From NCBI RefSeq assembly GCF_943912325.1, contig NZ_CALTTX010000051.1, forward strand, positions 1 to 18,745: a stretch of 18,745 bases of DNA, in the 5' to 3' direction. Each line of letters opens with the position of its first letter. The first letter of the stretch is position 1. Below, piece after piece: positions 1 to 5,691 of this stretch. A program made the position numbers and the translations under genes. The notes beneath the pieces were generated by a model. That model was not told where the DNA came from, ran no database searches, and saw nothing but the letters and a program-made list of their open reading frames with translations. The stretch comes from an uncultured Microbacterium sp. Lineage in GTDB: Bacteria > Actinomycetota > Actinomycetes > Actinomycetales > Microbacteriaceae.

Positions 1-170
1 GCGGAAGCGGCATAACCGAACCGACACCGTGTCCACGATCGAGGGTCAAGGCCCAATCGCTCAGCGTGATGGACGCGGCAGGATACTTGATCGACCCGTC
101 ACAGATGCATTCCTACCCGTCGTTGAACGAGCAGACGATGAGAGTGAAGTCCGTCGTCGACTTCTACTAA
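1..170 (+). CDS. Possible 3' end of an unidentified gene (partial)
   Basis: The frame that begins at base 3 stays open from the window edge to a TAA at 168-170. Its last 35 or so residues read like real protein (VMDAAGYLIDPSQ, then a Tyr/Asn/Glu-containing stretch ending VVDFY). The first 20 residues are Pro/Arg-rich and less convincing, so the coding part may begin after a frameshift near base 65. I do not recognise the family. It would converge on the AI-2E transporter gene. The remaining bases up to 291 show no gene or clear terminator. Confidence 0.3.
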   Translation, partial: GSGITEPTPCPRSRVKAQSLSVMDAAGYLIDPSQMHSYPSLNEQTMRVKSVVDFY

Positions 171-291
171 CCTCCCGCGGATCTATTTCGCAGCCTAGAT
201 GTCCATCTCGAAGTACAGCGCTGGTCTGCGCTCGCGCAAGCGGGTGAGCCGCACACGAAGACCATCCCCGACGGCCATTTAGCAACACGCC

Positions 292-1431
292 CTAGGCGGG
301 CTCGGGCTCCGCGGTCTTGGCGTCCTGCTTGGGGATCAGCACCTTCTTGATGATCAGCAGCACCGACGCCGTCACGGGGATCGCGACGAGCGCGCCGAGC
401 AGTCCCAGCAGCGTGCCGCCGACGAGAGCGCCGATCACGACGAGCGACCCGGGGATCGAGATCGTGCGGTTCATCACCTTGGGCGTCAGCACATATGCCT
501 CGAGCTGAATGTAGATGATGTAGACGATCGCAAAGATGAGGGCACCGAACGGGCTCGCGAACAGGGCGATGGCGCTGCCGGTGATCCAGAACAGCACCGA
601 ACCGACGAGCGGAATGAGCGTGATGCAGAACGAAACGACCGCCATGAGCGCGGGGAAGGGCAGCTGCAGCACGAGGTAGAGGATCAGGGTCACGACCGCG
701 TTGCAGAACGCGAGCACGACCATGCCCATGAGGTATCCGCCGACCGATTGTGTGATCTCTTCGGTGAGCTCAGCGACGCGGCGGCGGCTCGGGGCGGGCA
801 GCAGGCGGTAGAACGCGTTCTTCATCGTCTGGAGCGACGCCGTGAAGTACAGCGTGAGCACGAGCACGATGACGGCACCCGAGATTCCGCTGACGATCGA
901 GACGCCCACCTGGAACACGCCGCCGCCGAACTGCGCGAGGTTGTTGGGGTCGGTCACGAACTTCTGGGCGTCAGCGAGCATGTCGGGCACGCTCGAGCCG
1001 AACCGGTCGGCGAGGAAGTGGTAGAGGTCGGTCTTTTGGAAGTCCGAGATGAGGTGCGGCAGGCTCTTGACGAACTGCGAGATCTGCTCGATGAGGATCG
1101 GGATGATCAGCATGAGCACGCCGGCGATGAGGACGGCGAACCCGGCGAGCACCGTCACGATCGCGAGTCCGCGCGACATGCGGTGACGCTCGAGCCACCC
1201 GACGATCGGGTCGAGCCCGAGCGCCGCGAACAGCGCGAACGCGATGTAGATGATGACGGTCGAGAGGTTCGAGATCGCGAGCCCCGCGACGAACGCGAGC
1301 AGCCCGCCGAGGGTCACGAGGAACCCGAACGCGAAGGGCCGCGCGAGCAGCACCTGGCGCACGCGTGAGCCGCGCGTTGCGTCGGGCGAGCTCGGGGTTC
1401 CGGGGGGCGTTGCAGCCGTGGCATCCGTCAT
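292..1431 (-). CDS. AI-2E family transporter (membrane permease)
   Basis: This 379-residue polytopic membrane protein has the usual length and layout of the AI-2E/PerM transporter family. A short Pro/Thr-rich cytoplasmic N-terminus (about 1-30) is followed by paired membrane helices at about 33-73 and one at about 90-112. A long soluble segment (about 113-175) comes next, then several C-terminal helices. The C-terminal half carries the family-like stretches GYLMGMVVL, ITLIPLVGS, YIQLEAYVLTPKVM and LLGALVAIPV. The family was named for export of the autoinducer AI-2, but members also include Na+/H+ antiporters, so the substrate here is unknown. It starts with ATG at 1429-1431 and is transcribed away from chorismate mutase. 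The family call is firm; the function is not. Confidence 0.92.
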   Translation of the reverse strand: MTDATAATPPGTPSSPDATRGSRVRQVLLARPFAFGFLVTLGGLLAFVAGLAISNLSTVIIYIAFALFAALGLDPIVGWLERHRMSRGLAIVTVLAGFAVLIAGVLMLIIPILIEQISQFVKSLPHLISDFQKTDLYHFLADRFGSSVPDMLADAQKFVTDPNNLAQFGGGVFQVGVSIVSGISGAVIVLVLTLYFTASLQTMKNAFYRLLPAPSRRRVAELTEEITQSVGGYLMGMVVLAFCNAVVTLILYLVLQLPFPALMAVVSFCITLIPLVGSVLFWITGSAIALFASPFGALIFAIVYIIYIQLEAYVLTPKVMNRTISIPGSLVVIGALVGGTLLGLLGALVAIPVTASVLLIIKKVLIPKQDAKTAEPEPA

Positions 1432-1505
1432 GCGTCACACTCTAGAGCCGTTGCCGCGTATGGCTCGGCCCCTCGCCGTTTCATCCCCCTCACCCGCTGC
1501 CCATT

Positions 1506-1559
1506 CATGTCTCACTTATGCAGGTTTTCAGCCCCAGAAACCTGCATAAGTGAGACATG
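1506..1559. repeat. Perfect 22-bp inverted repeat, 10-nt loop (IS-end or MITE-like)
   Basis: The left arm (1506-1527) and right arm (1538-1559) are perfect reverse complements around the loop 1528-1537. Without the outer CA/TG pair, the arms begin TGTCTCACTTATGC and end GCATAAGTGAGACA. That TG...CA form is typical of transposon terminal inverted repeats pointing inward. No target-site duplication is visible in the flanks. The repeat lies between two divergent genes, so it is not an ordinary 3' terminator for either. It could be a minimal MITE, a collapsed insertion sequence, a dispersed hairpin element or a regulatory hairpin. Confidence 0.85.
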
Positions 1560-1623
1560 TCCACGTGGGCGCGGCGCGGGGATTGCTGAAAGACTGGTGC
1601 TCAACCCGAGAGCGAGGACGACG

Positions 1624-1935
1624 ATGAGCGATCAGGATGCTTCGACCGCACCCGACCCCCGCGAGGCCCTGCTGCGCCTGCGTTCGAGTATCGACAACAT
1701 CGACGCCGCGCTGATCTTCATGCTCGCGGAGCGTTTCAAGTGCACGCAGCAGGTGGGCGTGCTGAAGGCGGAACACGGGATGCCGGCATCGGACCCTGGC
1801 CGTGAGGAGCGCCAGGTCGCGCGCTTGCGCGAGCTCGCGGTGCAGGCCGACCTCGACCCGGCGTTTGCCGAGAAGTGGTTCAACTTCGTCGTGGCCGAGG
1901 TGATCCACCACCACGAGCAAGCCGCCCGGCGCTGA
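1624..1935 (+). CDS. Chorismate mutase (AroQ class, monofunctional)
   Basis: This 103-residue protein matches the size and helical pattern of AroQ-type chorismate mutases, which convert chorismate to prephenate for Phe and Tyr synthesis. Visible features are an N-terminal helix LRSSIDNIDAAL (about 18-29), then LAERFKCTQQVGVLKAEHG with the Arg and Lys expected at the active site, then DPGREERQVARL and a long C-terminal helix. I chose the ATG at 1624, which follows a GAGG stretch about 7 nt upstream and gives the usual family length. An upstream in-frame ATG at 1507 lies inside the inverted repeat and is unlikely. No other aromatic-pathway gene is adjacent. Confidence 0.9.
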   Translation: MSDQDASTAPDPREALLRLRSSIDNIDAALIFMLAERFKCTQQVGVLKAEHGMPASDPGREERQVARLRELAVQADLDPAFAEKWFNFVVAEVIHHHEQAARR

Positions 1936-1954
1936 GGCGAGCTCAGCCGCTGAG
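1931..1954 (+). terminator. Weak hairpin between convergent genes
   Basis: GCTGAG (1931-1936) can pair with CTCAGC (1942-1947), and CTCAG (1942-1946) can alternatively pair with CTGAG (1950-1954). The structure overlaps the chorismate mutase stop codon, in the 42-bp gap before the convergent ABC permease gene. There is no T-run after it, so a terminator role is only a guess. Confidence 0.25.
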
Positions 1955-1977
1955 GTGCGCCCGCGCTCCCGGCGTGC

Positions 1978-2664
1978 TCAGGGCGTCGCGCGCCGCAGAA
2001 GCAGGAACGAGATCCCGGCCAAGGCGGTGGCCAGCACGAGCCCCCACGCCGTCAGCCCGAGCGCACCCGATTCGGCGATCCAGGTGAAGAGTCCGACCCA
2101 CGCGTTCGCGAAGCCCACGATCCACACCGCGCCGACGATGAGCGCGCCGATCCCGAGGAACACGAGCGTGAGCCACATCGCGCCGAACCGCTTATAGATC
2201 GTCGCCGCCCAGAACCCGCCGACGAACAGCAGCATCGCGCTGACGAGGTTGATGACGAAAGCGCCCAGGGGTCCGGCCGCCCACATCCATTCGATGTAGA
2301 AGAAGTAGCCGTTCAGGCCCCAGCCATGTGTTGCGATCTCGACGAGGCCACCGACGGCGAAGACGGTCGAGAGCATGACGGCGCTGACGAGCGCCGAAAG
2401 CAGCGTGCCGAAGAAGAACTCACGCCGGGTCACGCTCATCGCTTGCGAGAAGGGAAAAGTCAGGGTCAGTGCTTGCACGCCGATCACGACGAAGTACCAC
2501 AGCGGAGCCGTCCATCCGCCCCCGACCTTGATGTCATCGGTGGGGATAAGTGCGTAGACGATGAGACTGAGCACGAACGCACCGCCGAGCACGATCAGGG
2601 GCACCCAGACGAATGTCTGTCGGTTGATGAACTGCATGCGGACGACATTGAGGGTGCGATTCAT
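1978..2664 (-). CDS. ABC transporter membrane subunit (hypothetical permease)
   Basis: This 228-residue protein has about six hydrophobic helices: roughly 18-40, 54-75, 88-110, 125-150, 160-185 and 200-222. It ends with a short basic tail (LLLRRATP). It has no strong family motif, but its ATG overlaps the stop of the upstream ATPase gene by 4 nt (ATGA), so it is almost certainly that ATPase's membrane partner. The layout (GntR regulator, ATPase, small membrane subunit) is the one seen in YtrA-type operons, which answer cell-envelope stress or antibiotics. The substrate cannot be read from sequence. It is the last gene of the operon and converges on chorismate mutase. Confidence 0.8.
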   Translation of the reverse strand: MNRTLNVVRMQFINRQTFVWVPLIVLGGAFVLSLIVYALIPTDDIKVGGGWTAPLWYFVVIGVQALTLTFPFSQAMSVTRREFFFGTLLSALVSAVMLSTVFAVGGLVEIATHGWGLNGYFFYIEWMWAAGPLGAFVINLVSAMLLFVGGFWAATIYKRFGAMWLTLVFLGIGALIVGAVWIVGFANAWVGLFTWIAESGALGLTAWGLVLATALAGISFLLLRRATP

Positions 2665-3575
2665 CGGACGTCTCCTTCGTCGAGAGCGGAGGTTCGGGCA
2701 GAGTCGGCGGGATGCTGGGTCGTGCGCACGATCAGTTGCTGGAGCGACACGGGGGCGACGTCGAGGCCAGCGAGCGCGAGGTGCTCGCGGTCAGCCGGCG
2801 TGAGCGCACCGAGCACGGTGACGGAGGAGACGTTTCCGAGCCCTTCGCGGTGGATGACCTCGCGACCCGCGACGAATGCATCCACGGCGCTGGAGTCGCC
2901 GATGATGGTCGCCGCACGACCGCGCACGGCGTCGGTGTCTTCGTCCATGATGATCTGGCCACGATCGATCACGAGCACACGCTCGATGAGGTTCGACACT
3001 TCGTCGATGAGGTGGCTCGAGAGAATGACGGTGCGTGGATGCTCGGAGTAGTCCTCGAGCAGGCGATCGTAGAAGATCTGCCGTGCCACGGCGTCGAGTC
3101 CGAGGTACGGCTCGTCGAAGAATGTGATCTCGGCCCGCGCCGCGAGGCCGATGATGACCCCGACGGCTGAGAGCTGACCGCGCGAGAGTTTCTTGATCGT
3201 CTTCTTCACCGGCAGCTGGAACTCATCGATGAGCCGATCGGCGAGCTCTGGGTTCCAGTTCGGAAAGAACAGTCGGGCAGCGCGGAAGGCTTGTCGCGGA
3301 GTGGAATCGTCGGGATACTTCTGACCCTCGCGGACGAAGCACATCCGCTGCAGCACCTTCGCGTTCTCGTAGGGCTGCTCGCCGAAGATCCGCACGTCTC
3401 CACTCGTCGCGAAGTTCTGGGCCGTGAGGATCGACATGACGGTGGTCTTGCCGGCGCCGTTTCGGCCGAGGAGGCCGTAGATGGTGTCTTTCGCGATGGC
3501 GAAGCTCACGCTGTCGACCGCGAGAGTGTCTCGATAGCGCTTCGTGAGGTTTGTCACCTCGATCACATTCGTCAT
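2661..3575 (-). CDS. ABC transporter ATP-binding protein
   Basis: This 304-residue nucleotide-binding subunit energises a membrane exporter. It carries Walker A GRNGAGKTT (37-45), signature LSRGQ (130-134), Walker B with the catalytic Glu in ITFFDEP (150-156), a D-loop GLD and the switch His in SSHLIDE (His188). The last 80 or so residues form a C-terminal extension as in drug/antibiotic-type ABC ATPases. Its ATG overlaps the GntR stop by 4 nt and its stop overlaps the permease start by 4 nt, so the three genes are translationally coupled. LSRGQ in place of LSGGQ is a tolerated variant. Function as an ABC ATPase is firm; the cargo is unknown. Confidence 0.93.
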   Translation of the reverse strand: MTNVIEVTNLTKRYRDTLAVDSVSFAIAKDTIYGLLGRNGAGKTTVMSILTAQNFATSGDVRIFGEQPYENAKVLQRMCFVREGQKYPDDSTPRQAFRAARLFFPNWNPELADRLIDEFQLPVKKTIKKLSRGQLSAVGVIIGLAARAEITFFDEPYLGLDAVARQIFYDRLLEDYSEHPRTVILSSHLIDEVSNLIERVLVIDRGQIIMDEDTDAVRGRAATIIGDSSAVDAFVAGREVIHREGLGNVSSVTVLGALTPADREHLALAGLDVAPVSLQQLIVRTTQHPADSARTSALDEGDVR

Positions 3576-3949
3576 CGTGCGGGTCCTTTCTGAGTGTTGA
3601 ATCGCTCGTGGATGAGACGAGCGAGGTCGTCGGCGTCGAGTCCGAGGTGGCGTGCTTCGCTGACGAGCGGTTCGATGTAGCGATCGGCGAATGCCGTGCG
3701 ACGCTCTGCGAGCAGTGCCGCACGGGCGCCTTCGGCGACGAACATCCCGATGCCGCGTTGCTTGTAGAGCACTCCCTTTTCGACGAGCATGTTCACTCCC
3801 TTCGCGGCGGTCGCGGGGTTGATCCGATAGAAGGCCGCAAGCTCGTTGGTCGACGGGGCTCGGGACTCTTCTGCCAGGCTCCCGTCGATGATGGATTCCT
3901 CGACGCTCTCTGCAATCTGCAGGAACAGCGCTCTGCCTTCTTCGATCAC
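3572..3949 (-). CDS. GntR family transcriptional regulator (YtrA subfamily)
   Basis: This small regulator has an N-terminal winged helix and a short C-terminal helical tail, as in the YtrA branch of GntR. From the GTG at 3947-3949 it is 125 residues. It begins IEEGRALFLQIAESVEESIIDG and continues with the HTH region PSTNELAAFYRINPATAAKGVNMLVEKGVLYKQRGIGMFV, split here as in the family. I prefer this GTG because family members start just before that point and a GAGG lies 4 nt upstream. ATG codons at 3964 and 4012 are in frame but would place the start in or beyond the operator candidate. It heads the ABC operon and probably represses it until a ligand or stress signal arrives. Confidence 0.88.
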   Translation of the reverse strand: MIEEGRALFLQIAESVEESIIDGSLAEESRAPSTNELAAFYRINPATAAKGVNMLVEKGVLYKQRGIGMFVAEGARAALLAERRTAFADRYIEPLVSEARHLGLDADDLARLIHERFNTQKGPAR

Positions 3950-3963
3950 GCTACCTCGGTTCA

Positions 3964-3979
3964 TTACTTGACTAACTAA
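3964..3979. promoter_or_regulatory. Dyad operator candidate upstream of the GntR/ABC operon
   Basis: The stretch TTACTTGACTAACTAA has exact dyad symmetry of the form TTANTTNNNNAANTAA. It is AT-rich in a GC-rich neighbourhood and ends 14 nt upstream of the preferred GntR start. Autoregulation through such a site is normal for YtrA-type regulators. I could not place a convincing -35/-10 pair around it. Confidence 0.55.
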
Positions 3980-4087
3980 CCATGCAACACGAGTCGTGGT
4001 TGTGTCAAGCACGCCCGCGGATGACGTGAGATGGAAGCGTCGTCGACGAGCACCGCGGTCCCGGGTGCCACCCGGCCGCGTGTGTCG

Positions 4088-4462
4088 TCAGTCGGCGGCG
4101 CGCTCGGGCGGGCGCACGCTCGCGGGCAACTGCAGCGCAACGCGCTTTTCGAGCCAGCGGCGGGTCACGGCGTCATGCGCCGCGATCGTGCGCGCGAGGG
4201 TGTCGTCGGGGGCCTCGGTAGCGGGGGCAGAAGCGGCGACGGATGCCGGGGCTGAGGCATCCGGCATTGTGTCTCGCCGCACCGGCTCGAGCACGATTCC
4301 CCGCTTCGCGGCGCGCAGTTCCGCGCGGGCGCGCATGGTCTCGAGGCGCCGCTCGTGACGGTCGCGCGCGGCGACGCGCCACGCACGGCTCGCGCCGCCC
4401 GCGACACCCATGAGCGGGAACGCGATCCACCAGTATTGGCCGAGGAACTGCCAGAAGTCCAT
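4088..4462 (-). CDS. Hypothetical membrane-anchored protein
   Basis: This 124-residue protein has one N-terminal membrane helix (about 4-24, with YWWIAFPLMGVAGGA). A basic helical stretch (about 25-57, rich in Arg, Ala and Glu) follows, then an Ala/Pro linker (about 65-88) and a final helix containing RRWLEKRVALQLP. No enzymatic motif is visible. It starts at ATG 4460-4462, 25 nt after the next gene upstream on the same strand, and probably shares its transcript. The shape suggests a protein held at the inner face of the membrane. I do not recognise a named family. Confidence 0.7.
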   Translation of the reverse strand: MDFWQFLGQYWWIAFPLMGVAGGASRAWRVAARDRHERRLETMRARAELRAAKRGIVLEPVRRDTMPDASAPASVAASAPATEAPDDTLARTIAAHDAVTRRWLEKRVALQLPASVRPPERAAD

Positions 4463-4487
4463 GACCTGATGCTACGGCCCGGGGCTT

Positions 4488-5435
4488 TCAGTCGCGCGGG
4501 TCGCGGCCTTTGTGGGGTGGGTCTTCGGGTCGCGGTCGGTCGGGGCGTGGGTCGTCGGAGCGCGGGGCCTCGCGCGCGCCGCGCGTGCGGCGCCAGGCCT
4601 CGGTGAAGCGCGACACCTGGTCGGAGGCGCCTCGCAACGCATCGCCTGACCACGCGAACAGGTCGCGCGCTGAGTCGGCCCAGTCTTCGGCTGTCTCGAA
4701 CCGGCCGCTGAAGACGCCCGCGAGGGTCGGGCGCTCGCCGGTCGAGCCGACGCCCGGGCCGTCCGATCCGGCTCCCGCCTGTCGCCGGGCCTCGTGCTCG
4801 GCGACCTCGAACGCGAGACGCATCGCGCGCACGGCGTCGCGGTACGCGACGAACTGTTCGGGCGTGACGCGTTTCGCGTCGGCGGCGGGCCGCAACCACT
4901 GCGCCTTCTGGCGGGAGTCGACGAACGTCGCGGTGGCGGGCGAGCGGGCGTCGAGCATCGCCGGGAACGCGAGGGCGAGTGCGGGGTCGGTTTCGTACTG
5001 CATCCATCGCGCATCGACCGCCGCTTGTTCGCCGATGACGCGTTCGAGCGGAGTCGGGGCGCCGGGTGGACGGGTGCGCAGCTCGCGCTTCGCCGCGGAA
5101 CGCGTAGCCCGCGCCGCGCGCAACGCCGACGCGGCCGCGCGCGCGTGCTGCTGCGCGACCCCGATCCGCCGTCGCACGAGCTGCACGTCGGCCGCGCTCG
5201 CGGTGCCCGCTTCGCGCGCCGCCTGGGCATGCAACAGCTCGGCCCGCGACGCGCTCACTTCGGATCGCGTGCGCGACACCTCGGCCCGCGCCCGCGCGAT
5301 GTCGATCGCCGCGGCGTCGTACGCCAAGCGCGAGGCACCCTTCACGCGCGCCGCCCGCAGACCCCACCACGAGACCGCGCCGGCGCCGGCCGCGCCCGGC
5401 ACGACCCACCACAGCGAGAGCAGCACGGGATCCAC
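4488..5435 (-). CDS. Hypothetical membrane-anchored coiled-coil protein
   Basis: This 315-residue protein begins with a membrane helix (about 5-28, LWWVVPGAAGAGAVSWWGL). A long Ala/Arg/Glu-rich helical region (about 32-118) follows and is predicted by eye to form a coiled coil. A middle segment (about 125-215) carries W/F-containing motifs (RWMQYETDPALALAFPAML, QKAQWLRPA, TPEQFVAYRDAVRAMRLAFE). A Ser/Asp/Pro-rich tail ends in dense Arg-Pro-Asp. The start is GTG at 5433-5435, with no strong ribosome site. It sits between the small membrane protein and the 124-residue TM protein, all in one direction. The family is unknown; it looks like a structural or scaffolding envelope protein. Confidence 0.75.
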   Translation of the reverse strand: MDPVLLSLWWVVPGAAGAGAVSWWGLRAARVKGASRLAYDAAAIDIARARAEVSRTRSEVSASRAELLHAQAAREAGTASAADVQLVRRRIGVAQQHARAAASALRAARATRSAAKRELRTRPPGAPTPLERVIGEQAAVDARWMQYETDPALALAFPAMLDARSPATATFVDSRQKAQWLRPAADAKRVTPEQFVAYRDAVRAMRLAFEVAEHEARRQAGAGSDGPGVGSTGERPTLAGVFSGRFETAEDWADSARDLFAWSGDALRGASDQVSRFTEAWRRTRGAREAPRSDDPRPDRPRPEDPPHKGRDPRD

Positions 5436-5496
5436 GCGGCCATGCTACTGACCGCCCCTGACAGGATCACCGGCACTGAGACACCCCGCGAAGGCG

Positions 5497-5640
5497 TCAG
5501 CCGAGGATCAGGGCGATCGCGGTCGCGCCGCCACCGCCGATCAAGAGCGCAATGATCGTGACCCAGGCGATGATGCGGATGCGTCGGGCACGGCGGTCGG
5601 CGAAGCCGGCGTATTCGGGGTCGTCTTCGGGATGAGGCAT
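5497..5640 (-). CDS. Small single-pass membrane protein (47 aa)
   Basis: The ATG at 5638-5640 opens a 47-residue frame. An acidic N-terminus (MPHPEDDPEYAGF) leads to a basic patch (ADRRARRIR) and one C-terminal membrane helix (IIAWVTIIALLIGGGG, then ATAIALILG). A GAAAGAAG ribosome site is about 7-8 nt upstream. It lies 50 nt after purL on the same strand and before the coiled-coil protein gene. The charge pattern suggests an N-in tail-anchored topology. It is easily missed because a longer shadow frame runs through it. Its role is unknown. Confidence 0.72.
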   Translation of the reverse strand: MPHPEDDPEYAGFADRRARRIRIIAWVTIIALLIGGGGATAIALILG

Positions 5641-5663
5641 CCGGAATCTTCTTTCAGAAGTCA

Positions 5664-5691
5664 GTCGGCAGCGGCTGTGTCGGCAGCGGCT
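5664..5691. repeat. Short direct repeat at the purL 3' end
   Basis: GTCGGCAGCGGCT occurs at 5664-5676 and again at 5679-5691, separated by GT. It lies in the gap downstream of purL and touches the purL stop codon (5691-5693). This is probably local slippage; no function is evident. Confidence 0.7.

Noticed and set aside
1506..1559. Rho-independent terminator
   Set aside because: The hairpin lies upstream of both divergent genes and is not followed by a T-run.
4165..5412. Minus-strand frame of 415 codons overlapping the two TM-anchored protein genes
   Set aside because: It is extremely Arg/Ala-rich in a different frame and spans two genes that have proper membrane helices, starts and spacing.
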